64,000 bases of DNA from Nitratireductor luteus (GTDB lineage: Bacteria > Pseudomonadota > Alphaproteobacteria > Rhizobiales > Rhizobiaceae). The notes below the pieces were generated by a model. It had not been told where the DNA came from. It searched no databases and saw nothing but the letters and a program-made list of their open reading frames with translations. The stretch is from positions 124,001 to 188,000 of the forward strand of contig NZ_JAOANW010000012.1 in assembly GCF_026162365.1 (NCBI RefSeq). Direction: 5' to 3'. Below are positions 9,296 through 16,970 of this stretch, in pieces. Position 1 is the first letter of the stretch. The number at the start of each line of letters is the position of its first letter. Made by a program: the position numbers and the translations under genes.

Positions 9296-10159
9296 TCATG
9301 CCCGGGCTTCGGCCACCATATCCTCGATGAAGCGGGGCAGGGCGAAAGCGGCCAAATGGTGGGCGGGTGTGTAGTAGCGCGTTTCGATGCCCGCCATCCT
9401 TGCTTGCAGTCGATCCTTGTCCACCTTCAGGAGATCGTCCTCGTCGGCAGCCCAGCCCAGCGTCATGTGGCCGCCGAAATAGGTGGGCACGCTGACGAGG
9501 AAGCAGGTGGCGACCGGAAACACCGAGGCGAGGCTGCCGAAGCCGGCAACGAATTCGCGGCGCTGCAGGAAGGGAACCCCGTTCTGGGTGACGGCGATAC
9601 CACCGGGCTTCAGGATACGGCGCAGATCGCCGTAAAAGCCGCGCGTGAAGAGTGCCGCGCCCGGGCCGGTCGGGTCGGTCGAATCCACGAGGACGACGTC
9701 GAATTTCCGCGATGTGCCGGCGGCAAACGCCGCGCCATCGGCGATCTCGACCGTGAAGCGCGGATCATCGAAGACCGGTGCGTTGAATTCCGCAAAATGC
9801 CGGCGCGAGAACTCCACCACCGACTGGTCGATCTCGATCTGCGTCAGCGAGCCGACGCGCTCATGTTTGAGCGCTTCTTCGGCAAGGCCGCAGTCGCCCC
9901 CGCCGATGATCAGCACGTCGCGCGGGTCCGGATGGGCGGCGAGGGGAACATGCGCCATCATCTCGTGATACATGAACTCGTCCGCGCTGGTCACCTGGAC
10001 CGCGCCGTCGAGCACCAGCACCTTGCCGAAGAGACGATTGCGGATCAGCACCAGGCGGTGGTGGCCCGTCGCCTCGTCGTGCAGCACCTCGTCGGCGGTG
10101 AAGCTCAGCCGCACGCCTTCATGCAGCGTCTCCGAAACGGTCGGCTTTTCGCCACTCAC
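9296..10159 (-). CDS. speE: Spermidine synthase
   Basis: A 287-aa aminopropyltransferase. It has the decarboxylated-SAM-binding motif IIGGGDCGLAEEALKH, in which the more common GGGDGG is GGGDCG, the acidic QIEIDQSVVEFSRRHF loop and the catalytic DSTDPTGPG segment. It transfers aminopropyl from decarboxylated SAM to putrescine. The start is a GTG at 10159 that overlaps the TGA of the preceding speD by four bases, so the two are translationally coupled and stoichiometric. A longer frame from 10258 would only read across speD. Confidence 0.92.
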   Translation of the reverse strand: MSGEKPTVSETLHEGVRLSFTADEVLHDEATGHHRLVLIRNRLFGKVLVLDGAVQVTSADEFMYHEMMAHVPLAAHPDPRDVLIIGGGDCGLAEEALKHERVGSLTQIEIDQSVVEFSRRHFAEFNAPVFDDPRFTVEIADGAAFAAGTSRKFDVVLVDSTDPTGPGAALFTRGFYGDLRRILKPGGIAVTQNGVPFLQRREFVAGFGSLASVFPVATCFLVSVPTYFGGHMTLGWAADEDDLLKVDKDRLQARMAGIETRYYTPAHHLAAFALPRFIEDMVAEARA

Positions 10160-10632
10160 GCTTCCTTGCCCCTGAGCAATTCCTTGACGTCGATCCGGCC
10201 CGGCCTGAATGCCTCCTGGAGCACGTTGATACAGCGCTCCGGCCGGGCGTCGCCACACATGAATATGTCGAGCGCGGCATAGGCACGTTCAGGCCAGGAA
10301 TGGATCGAGATGTGGCTTTCCGCCAGCACGGCAACGCCGCTCACGCCGCCATTGGGCTCGAACGGGTGCAAATGGATATGCAGCAGCGTCGCGCCGGCCG
10401 TTTCCACGCAGTCGATCAACGTCTTCTCGATATAGGGCAGATCGTCGAGACGTTCCGCGTCAAACAGATCGACGATCAGATGCGAGCCGGCGCACAAGAC
10501 GCCGTCCTTCTCGATGAAGTGATCCTTGTCGGCGCAGGCCTCGGCGGCGTGCGTCTTGTCGCTTTCTTCCGTTTGGGCGGGGTTCAGTTCAACTGAATCC
10601 ATCCCCAATTGGAAAAGGGCGTCGTGCACCAT
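10156..10632 (-). CDS. speD: S-adenosylmethionine decarboxylase proenzyme
   Basis: A 158-aa class I bacterial SAM decarboxylase. The self-cleavage site is AESHISIHSWPE, with pyruvoyl-forming Ser at about residue 106; the downstream Cys lies in IFMCGDA. It supplies decarboxylated SAM for SpeE, whose gene overlaps its 3' end. ATG 10632 follows GGAGGGG and gives a family-length protein, about 20 residues longer than the Thermotoga type. The long frame from 10716 has no ribosome-binding site near its start. Confidence 0.92.
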   Translation of the reverse strand: MVHDALFQLGMDSVELNPAQTEESDKTHAAEACADKDHFIEKDGVLCAGSHLIVDLFDAERLDDLPYIEKTLIDCVETAGATLLHIHLHPFEPNGGVSGVAVLAESHISIHSWPERAYAALDIFMCGDARPERCINVLQEAFRPGRIDVKELLRGKEA

Positions 10633-10824
10633 GGCGTCCCCTCCAACCAGCAGATGTGACCTGAAACATTCAGGAGCGAACCGAATATAGGCATGAGGGC
10701 CGATGACGCAACCCACGCATTTTTCGCATGCCGGCAGATTTTCGTGAACCTAACGCCCAACCGGCGCGACACAGCTTTGTAAGGCCGCCGGAAAGGCGGG
10801 CAACATCCAAAGAGGATAAGCAAA

Positions 10825-11142
10825 ATGAAGTTCAACCGATTGATACTCGCCACGCTCGCCACTGCCGTCTCGCTCAGTGCGTTCGCTCCCACATCCGCCG
10901 GTGCCGTGACCTTGCGGAAGTGTCCCGACGGCACGGTGGTCGCCGATTCGGAGTCGTGCCCGAAGGGCAAGACCCCACACGGGCCGAAAACCGGCCCGAT
11001 GCAGTTTGGCGCCACAACCCTCGCCGCGCCGAGCGGCGCGAACACCCATGGCAACCCGGCGCCGAAACCGGACGACAGCACCGAGAAGTGGCGCGATTAT
11101 ATCAACGGCAACAAGAAGCCGCCGATCCGCCCGAAAGGCTGA
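10825..11142 (+). CDS. Small secreted hypothetical protein
   Basis: A 105-aa protein of unknown function. Residues 1-27 form a Sec signal peptide (MKFNRLILATLATAVSLSAF, cut probably after SAGA). The mature part is short, polar and Pro/Lys-rich, with two cysteines (RKCPDGTVVADSESCPKG) that could form a disulfide in the periplasm. AGAGGATAAG lies just before the ATG. It converges with the next membrane-protein gene, with a strong hairpin between. Confidence 0.7.
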   Translation: MKFNRLILATLATAVSLSAFAPTSAGAVTLRKCPDGTVVADSESCPKGKTPHGPKTGPMQFGATTLAAPSGANTHGNPAPKPDDSTEKWRDYINGNKKPPIRPKG

Positions 11143-11154
11143 ACGAGGAATACC

Positions 11155-11179
11155 GTGCCGGTGGCTTGTCCGCCGGCAC
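11155..11179. terminator. Hairpin between convergent genes
   Basis: A 10-bp stem with one G-T pair (11155-11164 with 11170-11179) and a 5-base loop separates two convergent small genes. There is no T tract on either side, so it may be a weak bidirectional terminator or an mRNA 3' end. Confidence 0.4.
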
Positions 11180-11214
11180 GAACGCACCCATGCCGCGAAG
11201 GCCGGCGCGTGGGC

Positions 11215-11463
11215 CTACTTGATCAGTATGATGAAAGCGGCCACCGATGAAGCTATGGAAAGGCCGGTAAGAGTAACGAAAGTGCGGGCCCGATCGAAGA
11301 ACATCGCGTATCCCGCGAGCCACGCCGCCGTCGCAGCGCCAAGCGCGAACAGGAAGGCGTCACGCTTGTCGAACGCTATCCCGGCAGCCATCAGACCTCC
11401 GATGATGATCGCGCCGAAAGTGACGATGATGGCCGCAGCATAGGCGTCGTATTTTTCGTTCAT
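11215..11463 (-). CDS. Small two- to three-TM membrane protein
   Basis: An 82-aa integral membrane protein of unknown function. It has hydrophobic segments at about 8-30, 36-55 and 61-81, separated by charged turns (DKRD, DRAR). It begins MNEKYDAYAAAIIVTFGAII, and AAGGA precedes the ATG with good spacing. No catalytic motif is visible. It stands alone, convergent with the secreted protein gene. Confidence 0.65.
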   Translation of the reverse strand: MNEKYDAYAAAIIVTFGAIIIGGLMAAGIAFDKRDAFLFALGAATAAWLAGYAMFFDRARTFVTLTGLSIASSVAAFIILIK

Positions 11464-11638
11464 TGCTGGTCCTTTCGCGCGGGGAGCCTCTTTGGCATCG
11501 CAGGCAACTATAACGCGGCAGGTGGGGTCCGGATGCGCGCCTTTCCCCTTGTCCGCCGATTCAACACAACAGACATAGCCAAGATTCGTTTCGAGGTCAG
11601 CCCTGACCGGTTTAACAGCGAATGTTATCTCAGCCGCC

Positions 11639-11899
11639 TCAGCGGTCCTTCACGATAATCGGACGATAGATCACCATGGGCTGACCCCAATGATCCATCT
11701 CCGCCATCTGCGCCCGGCGCGCTGCCCGGCGGTCGAGTTCAATGCGTTGCAGGCATCCGGCAAAGGCATCCGTTCCTGGTTTGAAGCCGAAATCGCGGCA
11801 TTCCTGTTCATCCATCGCCCGTCGCTCCTCCGGTGTCATGGTCGCGCAACCCGTGACGAACACGAAAAACCCGAGAGCGAGCAGCGATCGGTAACACAT
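11639..11899 (-). CDS. Small lipoprotein
   Basis: An 86-aa probable lipoprotein. The N-terminus MCYRSLLALGFFVFVTGC is a signal II peptide, with lipidation expected at the Cys of the VTGC lipobox. The remaining 68 residues are charged (MTPEERRAMDEQECRDFGF, then CLQRIELDRRAARRAQMAEM) and end in a short hydrophobic tail; two further cysteines are present. ATG 11899 is preceded by GGAGG eight bases upstream, which decides against the longer frame from 12001. The function is unknown; similar small lipoproteins are common in rhizobia. Confidence 0.75.
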   Translation of the reverse strand: MCYRSLLALGFFVFVTGCATMTPEERRAMDEQECRDFGFKPGTDAFAGCLQRIELDRRAARRAQMAEMDHWGQPMVIYRPIIVKDR

Positions 11900-11954
11900 G
11901 GATAAGCCTCCGACGATTAAGGGGCACATCACTGCCACGATAAGGCGGCGCATT

Positions 11955-12437
11955 TTAGGCTGGACCGCCGCGCCGCGGAAGTGGAGGAAGCCGCCTGGCA
12001 ACGGGGGACGACTGGACGATCGAGGTGTTGGTCATTGCGTAGGGGATGATCAGGTCGATCACCCTTTCCATGTCGGCAACCGAGGCGAGGTTGGCGCGCG
12101 CCAGAAAACAATCCTCACCCGTCACCCGGTCGCATTCCGTTATCTCCGGGATGTCCCGAAGGATCGCGGCCACCCGCTCCAGTTCTCCGGGAACCGGACG
12201 GATCCGGACATAAACCGAGATAGGAAATCCCATCGCGGCTGGCGAGACGATTGCACTGTAACCAGTGATGACGTTCGCTTCCTCCAGCCGTTTGATGCGC
12301 TCGGCGACAGTCGGGGCGGAAAGGCCAACGGCACGGGCCAGTTCGGCTGTCGTGACCCGTGCGTTGGCGACCAGCATCTCCAGTAGGGTCGCATCGACGC
12401 TATCGACGTCTCCATTTTTATAATTAAGACGTTTCAT
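11955..12437 (-). CDS. Lrp/AsnC-family transcriptional regulator
   Basis: A 160-aa feast/famine regulator. The N-terminal winged helix-turn-helix covers about residues 12-60 (LLEMLVANARVTTAELARAV, LSAPTVAERIKRLEEANVI), followed by the RAM ligand-sensing domain (ITECDRVTGEDCFLARANL). It is divergent from an EamA/RhtA-type exporter with about 105 bases between the starts; such pairs usually mean that the regulator controls the exporter in response to an amino acid. The effector is unknown. Confidence 0.88.
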   Translation of the reverse strand: MKRLNYKNGDVDSVDATLLEMLVANARVTTAELARAVGLSAPTVAERIKRLEEANVITGYSAIVSPAAMGFPISVYVRIRPVPGELERVAAILRDIPEITECDRVTGEDCFLARANLASVADMERVIDLIIPYAMTNTSIVQSSPVARRLPPLPRRGGPA

Positions 12438-12542
12438 GCGTATAACCTACGGAAAAGCAGGAATAATGCCGAATCTGTCGTGATTGTATCATATGTTTTG
12501 CGCTGTCAGCCCTTCATATTGCGAGCAAGAAGGGGAAGCGGC

Positions 12543-13421
12543 ATGCCGACTGATATCGCCAATGTCACCGGCTTAAACCGCGCTGCCGGGGCCGTGCCAC
12601 CGCACGCATGGTTCGCTGTCAGCGCAGTCTTTCATTATCTTGGACCGTCATTCGCTGTCCTCCTGTTTCCGGCGGTCGGTGTGCTCGGGGTGGCGTGGTT
12701 CCGTGTTGCGTCCGCGGCGCTCGTCTTCGCGCCCTTAACGAAGCCCTGGCACACAATCCGCAAAGCGGACAGGCGAGGGCGGCTGCTCCTGATCGGGCTG
12801 GGCGCGTGCCTTGCGGTAATGAACACGTCCTTCTATCTCGCGCTCGACAAGCTGCCGATGAGCCTTGTTGCGGCAATGGAGTTCGTCGGCACGATCGGCG
12901 TGGCGGCCTACGGCTTGCGGACGGCCAGAAATGCTTTCGCCCTGGTTCTGGCCGTCGTCGGCGTCTTCATTCTGATAGACGTGAAATGGACGACCGACCC
13001 GCTCGGCCTCTTCTGGGCCGCGCTGAACGCCGCGTTCTTCGTCGGCTATATCGTTCTCGGCCACAGGGCGGCCAAGCGCGGGGCCAGTGGTGGAGTGGAA
13101 CGGCTGGGCGCAGCTATGGCGATTGCGTTCGTGATCCTCATGCCCATCGGATTTGTCGAGGCGGTGCGGGCCTTCGGATCCGTTACCCTTGTGGCCGCGG
13201 GAATCGGCGTCGGCATTTGCTCCTCGGTCATTCCCTATGTGTGTGACCAGTTCGCCATGTCACGCCTGCCGCGCGCCTCATTCGCGTTGCTGCTCGCGCT
13301 GCTTCCGGCCACTGCCACGGTGATCGCCGCGCTCGTCCTGGCGCAAATACCGACGCTGCGGGATCTGTTTGGCATTGCGCTGGTCATTCTCGGGATAATG
13401 GTTCACCGGCCCAGCCCATAG
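12543..13421 (+). CDS. EamA/RhtA-family inner-membrane exporter
   Basis: A 292-aa drug/metabolite-superfamily transporter with about ten membrane segments in two EamA repeats. Diagnostic stretches are NTSFYLALDKLPMSLVAAME and SSVIPYVCDQFAMSRLPRAS, as in RhtA-like threonine/homoserine exporters. ATG 12543 is preceded by AAGGGGAAG; an in-frame GTG at 12480 would add 21 residues. Divergence from an Lrp-type gene suggests amino-acid export, but the substrate is inferred only from family and context. Confidence 0.85.
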   Translation: MPTDIANVTGLNRAAGAVPPHAWFAVSAVFHYLGPSFAVLLFPAVGVLGVAWFRVASAALVFAPLTKPWHTIRKADRRGRLLLIGLGACLAVMNTSFYLALDKLPMSLVAAMEFVGTIGVAAYGLRTARNAFALVLAVVGVFILIDVKWTTDPLGLFWAALNAAFFVGYIVLGHRAAKRGASGGVERLGAAMAIAFVILMPIGFVEAVRAFGSVTLVAAGIGVGICSSVIPYVCDQFAMSRLPRASFALLLALLPATATVIAALVLAQIPTLRDLFGIALVILGIMVHRPSP

Positions 13422-13715
13422 CTGCACTTCATGGAATGGACGAACCAGATGCACGGATTCGCAATTAACCCGGCTCGCTGGTTCTGTTTCAGGTCCTGAT
13501 AGACAACTGCTGCTGACTCCGGCGATCCATCATGTAGGGATCGTCCCACTTTTCCGCTATATCATTCATGAATCGCCCCTAGGCTCATAGCATTGTGTGA
13601 GCGCGGAGGTGCATTGCCGATTGCTGCATTTCCAGACTCAAAGTAGGATGAATTGTAGGACGGCACTGCCTTCCTAACAAAATATTGTTTTATAGCAGGA
13701 GGTTAGGAGTCCTGT

Positions 13716-13805
13716 TGGCGGAGGGAGTGGGATTCGAACCCACGGTGGGCTTGCACCCACGCCGGTTTTCAAGACCGGTGCCTTAAACCGCTCGGCCATC
13801 CCTCC
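13716..13805 (-). tRNA. tRNA-Ser (anticodon UGA)
   Basis: A type II tRNA with a long variable arm, encoded on the minus strand. The acceptor stem GGAGGGA (13805-13799) pairs with TCCCTCC (13726-13720). The discriminator is G and CCA is encoded (13718-13716). The anticodon loop reads CTTGAAA, giving UGA, and the T arm has GTTCGAATC. The genomic island abuts the 5' side of the gene (higher coordinates). The 294 bases between the EamA gene and the tRNA 3' end hold no recognisable gene. Confidence 0.96.
13767..13805. repeat. Attachment-site repeat within tRNA-Ser (left)
   Basis: These 39 bases, from the anticodon loop to the 5' end of the tRNA gene, recur at 28092-28129 with a single-base deletion. 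The last 29 bases (13777-13805) match exactly. This is the left att site of the island. Confidence 0.9.
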
Positions 13806-13860
13806 GGCATTTATTTCGTTAGCTCTTCTGGTTGATGGCGGCGCTGAATTTGGCCGCTTC

Positions 13861-13879
13861 TACCATTTTGCTACCGAAT
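13861..13879. repeat. 19-bp repeat near left island end
   Basis: TACCATTTTGCTACCGAAT occurs here, 56 bases inside the left att site, and again in the same orientation at 27958-27976 near the right end. It lies just after the stop of the integrase remnant. It may be an integrase arm site or part of the old attP; this is inference. Confidence 0.6.
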
Positions 13880-13884
13880 GCCTT

Positions 13885-14007
13885 TTACGGCTTCGGCTTT
13901 ACCGCGCTCCGGATCGCAGCGTCAACCTGTTCCGCGGCATCTGCCTGCATTCCCGGCATAACGTGGCTGTACAGATCCAGTGTGATGCCGATGGTGGTGT
14001 CAGCGCT
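13885..14007 (-). pseudogene. Tyrosine integrase, C-terminal remnant
   Basis: Only about 40 C-terminal residues are recognisable: TTIGITLDLYSHVMPGMQ followed by an Ala-rich tail ending SAVKPKP. This is the region holding the catalytic Tyr (YSHV) of phage-type site-specific recombinases, where functional proteins read (GH)ATIGITLDTYSHV. The upstream frame loses the conserved LGH and the remaining 300 or so residues, so the gene is truncated and inactive. It points toward the tRNA-Ser gene and was presumably the recombinase that inserted the island. Confidence 0.8.
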
Positions 14008-14173
14008 TCGCCATCGAAGGCAACGGGCAGTAGCAGGATGCTGCTCCGTAGCCAACCAGTACGGGAACTCGCATCTTGCGACTTTCGAAGCTTCGATGCT
14101 AGGAAGCAGCCGGGGTCGGATTGAACAGCAGGGAGTGGGCCCCTTAGCGTCATCTGACAAGGAGCACTACCTG

Positions 14174-15169
14174 ATGAATGACCGTGCCCGGCCAACGTCC
14201 AACTTCGAATACTACAGCGATCCGCTGCCTCATCTAGTGGCAGATGCGATGCTTCCGAAGCCGGTCTTCGAGAAGGTGCGCTTCCCCGACGTGCCCGTCG
14301 TTCCTGGAGTACGCACGGGGCGCATGATCGCGATTGGTGAGACGCTCTGGGACGATGTCATGGCCCAGCCGGGCTGGTCGGAACTCAAGCAGCAGTTTCT
14401 CGGCGAAGAGTTCGTGCTCGACGTTCTCAAGCGCTTTGCGCCGGATTTGCGTGCCCGCGGCTGTCTGGTCGACCCTGAACGGGCTTATCTCGATGGTTTC
14501 GTCGAAAACAATGAACTAAGCAAAGCGTCGAAGTTAACCGATTGTGACGATCCCAACGCGCTTTTCGTCCGCTTCGATTTCCAGGCGGGAAGAGACACGT
14601 ACGCCAAAAACGTGCACTGCGATCTGTCACGGCGCGTCGTTGGTGGCGTCCTCTTCTTTTCCAGTGCCACTGAACAGGGTATGGAAGGCGGCGAGTTTGC
14701 TCTTTTCCGCGACCTGAAATTTGCCGATGATCGTCGGTGCCATGAGCCGAAGGTTGAAAAGACATTCCCTGCTGAAGGTAACAAGGCCGTGCTGTTCCTG
14801 AATGGGAACGATGGCTTCCACGGACCATTGCCGATCAAATCTATCGCGGGTGAGCGGCAATGGATCTACTACGCGATCTCAAGCCACTGTGACGTTTGGC
14901 CAACTGGTGAGCAAAAGGGGAATGGACGAGATCGAAAGCCTCTCCAGTCGAACCAAAACAGCAAGATGCTGCCGGTCCCTGATCAAATGGCTTCGATAAC
15001 GCCATCGCTGAAAAAGCAGGATAAGGAAATCGCCGAGGCGCGCGAGCAGATCGGCAAACTTAAAGCAGATCTCGCCAACGCCAACGCCACTGTCGAAGCA
15101 ATGAAGGCATCAACGAGTTGGCGACTTACGAGGCCAGTGCGCTACCTCCGCCAATTGTTTAGCCGGTAG
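14174..15169 (+). CDS. 2OG-Fe(II) oxygenase with C-terminal coiled coil
   Basis: A 331-aa protein. The core (about 60-245) has the 2-oxoglutarate/Fe(II) triad and co-substrate residue: HCD in KNVHCDLSRRVVGGVLFF, the distal His in GNDGFHGPLPI, and Arg in GERQWIYYAIS. A predicted coiled coil follows (KKQDKEIAEAREQIGKLK, about 280-315), and the C-terminus ends STSWRLTRPVRYL, a tail common on glycosyltransferase-linked polysaccharide proteins. AAGGAG lies 9 bases before ATG 14174. Hydroxylation of a glycan, lipid or protein of the cell surface is a reasonable guess; the substrate is unknown. It is the best-preserved cargo gene at the left of the island. Confidence 0.78.
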   Translation: MNDRARPTSNFEYYSDPLPHLVADAMLPKPVFEKVRFPDVPVVPGVRTGRMIAIGETLWDDVMAQPGWSELKQQFLGEEFVLDVLKRFAPDLRARGCLVDPERAYLDGFVENNELSKASKLTDCDDPNALFVRFDFQAGRDTYAKNVHCDLSRRVVGGVLFFSSATEQGMEGGEFALFRDLKFADDRRCHEPKVEKTFPAEGNKAVLFLNGNDGFHGPLPIKSIAGERQWIYYAISSHCDVWPTGEQKGNGRDRKPLQSNQNSKMLPVPDQMASITPSLKKQDKEIAEAREQIGKLKADLANANATVEAMKASTSWRLTRPVRYLRQLFSR

Positions 15170-15233
15170 CTTTCGGCCAATCTGTCGAGAGTCACACACC
15201 CTAGCCGTATCAGCCGAGTTGCGCTGTCTGCAT

Positions 15234-15879
15234 TCACATAACCGGGAGCGCGGCTGGCTGGTAGCCGAACAGTTCGAAGTCTCGCTGATAGTATTCTTCG
15301 ACAAAATTCCTAGCTCGCTCCAAATCACCGACGTTGAACGGGTGTGACGGATTGAGCTTGGGAAGGGGCTTTGCTGCCAGCCCAAGGGTGCCACAGATCT
15401 CGGGCTATTCCTGGCCAATCGTCTCAAAGCGGAAGACATGGGACACGGCGACAGGCTCGTCGCCCAGATTGACATATTCATGCTGCGGTCTGGCGTGCGG
15501 TGCCATACCCTCGATTTTCACTCCTCCGCTTGGCAAAATTGTTTCCAACTGAACATCGGCCTCTATTGCGGTGATGAAGTCCGGCACGCTGTTGATGTTC
15601 TGCATGTAGGGGATATTCTCTTTTCTCCCCTGCATGAAGCGGTATTGCGAAATGAAACGGTCCAGCGGATGTCGGACAAAGCAGAACGAGCGGTACCTTC
15701 GAAAGGTCTCTTCGCCTACGCGAGAGACAAACTCAGATACGGTCTCATGGAAGCGGCCTTCCGGATGGCTCAGCGGATGCTGGTGCCTGGAGCCTGTCTT
15801 AAGGCGCGTTCACGACGCTGTTTCCGGCAGTCTTCCTAATGTGGAAGAAAATCACTGGCGGTTCATCGATTATGAGCAT
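15234..15879 (-). pseudogene. Sulfotransferase, disrupted
   Basis: Reading the minus strand from ATG 15879 gives a PAPS-binding loop (VIFFHIRKTAGNSVVN, compare the family HIPKTAGTS). A frameshift near 15813 follows, then a second frame with the 3'-phosphate motif FCFVRHPLDRFISQYRF and QGRKENIPYMQNINSVPDFI. There is an in-frame TAG at 15405-15407 and a good C-terminus (VEEYYQRDFELFGYQ) to TGA at 15234. With one indel and one stop removed it would be about 210 aa, the size of a Sulfotransfer_2-type enzyme acting on glycans. It is convergent with the oxygenase gene. Confidence 0.8.
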
Positions 15880-16053
15880 CTGCGGTCCGTAACTGTCATT
15901 AAAAACGGTGGCACCATAGCCGCCCGCCTGAAGTAGGCCAATCCCCGAAACTGAAAGGACACCCCCGTGTTCGACGAACCGACCGTTCGCGCGGTCGAGC
16001 ACTTTGCTGCGCGCACGAAAACCGAATCCGCCGCTTGGCTGGCCGCTGCTAAC

Positions 16054-16182
16054 TCATCTGCCTGAAGTGCTGATAACGAGCACGAAGAACGCGGCGAAGA
16101 CCATGCCAGCACAGATGATTGGAAACGGTATCAATCGGCCCGTCACAAGCGACCGCCAGAGCTGCGGGATGAATCCACCCAT
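16054..16182 (-). CDS. 42-aa membrane microprotein
   Basis: A short frame starting MGGFIPQLWRSLVTGRLIPF, with one strong hydrophobic segment (about 19-38, IICAGMVFAAFFVLVI) and ending STSGR. AGGAGGGAGA lies about 10 bases upstream of the ATG, a strong ribosome-binding site. It is divergent from a lysozyme-like remnant at 16301. Size, topology and position beside phage lysis remnants would suit a holin-like or toxin-like membrane peptide, but no family is recognised. Confidence 0.5.
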   Translation of the reverse strand: MGGFIPQLWRSLVTGRLIPFPIICAGMVFAAFFVLVISTSGR

Positions 16183-16300
16183 TTCTACTGTCTCCCTCCT
16201 GATCCAGCCCCACCGCACCGCTTTGCGTCTGCGTGCTGGCTGATCAGCCCAAGCCCAAGACGATCCTACCAGACAAAATCCTAATCAGAAGGAAATCACA

Positions 16301-16625
16301 ATGGACCGCGCCGTGCCCCCCGGCGCGGCGCTTTTGCTTGAGTTTATCTATGTAACCGAAACGAGCAAGACGCCGCCGGAATGCTATGACGTGATCTACG
16401 CGCACAAGCAGGACCGCCTTCCCAAGCCGCTGACGAGGATGACGGTTCGCCGGCGTGGTCTGGATCATCGGCGAGCGGCGAAAGTATCGCGATGCGCAGC
16501 GGGACATCGTGTCGACGATCACGGAGGCCGGTGTGTGATGGCCGGCGGCAACGACCCTCGCTTCTGGGGCCACTCGTCCCCCGCATTGGCCTCGGCGTTA
16601 TCGGCTGGCTCGTCTGGAGGTGCAT
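16301..16625 (+). pseudogene. Phage lysozyme and lysis-gene remnants
   Basis: A well-placed AGAAGGAAATCACA precedes ATG 16301. The first 48 codons (RAVPPGAALLLEFIYVTET, CYDVIYAHKQDRLPKPLTRM) resemble the N-terminus of phage muramidase-like endolysins. The frame is then lost. A second frame at 16452-16538 encodes GVVWIIGERRKYRDAQRDIV and stops. A third, to about 16625, encodes a membrane segment (IGLGVIGWLVWRCI). These look like three overlapping small lysis genes collapsed by deletions. None is functional as it stands. Confidence 0.6.
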
Positions 16626-16628
16626 CTG

Positions 16629-16826
16629 ATGTTCACAATCATCGCCAATGCGCTTGGCATCAACCGGGCTTTCGTCTGGATCGGCGCGGCCGTGCTCGCC
16701 GGGGCGGTCTGGGGCGCCTATGCGTTCATCAAACACCGGGGCGCCGACGAGGTTGCCAGCGCCTCCCTGTCCGGGACCATTGTCTATTTCTGGGACGTAT
16801 TCATACGCGCCTTGCGCGGCATCTAG
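16629..16826 (+). CDS. Small phage-type membrane protein
   Basis: A 65-aa protein, MFTIIANALGINRAFVWIGA..., with one membrane segment at about 15-35 and the KHRGADE turn common in small spanin- or holin-associated phage proteins. GGAGG lies nine bases before the ATG. Its C-terminal 22 codons lie in a 138-bp segment repeated at 21641. It continues the lysis-module remnant. It may be cut short and re-ended, since family members usually continue as a long periplasmic helix. Confidence 0.5.
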   Translation: MFTIIANALGINRAFVWIGAAVLAGAVWGAYAFIKHRGADEVASASLSGTIVYFWDVFIRALRGI

Positions 16827-16896
16827 ATTCGTAGACAGCAGAGACTGGATGTCCGCGTATGGACGAGACGGAACAAATTGTTGCTGCAGCGGAAGC
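16759..16896. repeat. 138-bp direct repeat, copy 1
   Basis: This segment is repeated with roughly 85-90 percent identity by eye at 21641-21779, in the same orientation and 4.9 kb away. It covers the end of the 65-aa protein gene (SLSGTIVY...RALRGI) and the start of a short frame MDETEQIVAAAEAP. Confidence 0.85.
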
Positions 16897-16970
16897 CCCT
16901 ACAGTGTTCCATGGTCTTCCCCGGTGAGAGCACGAACTGAACCTGCCGGGTTCCAATTCGTTTACAAAAC

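Noticed and set aside
15110-15481. 123-aa minus-strand frame over the oxygenase end
   Set aside because: It is not in the frame that carries the sulfotransferase motifs and has no start signal.
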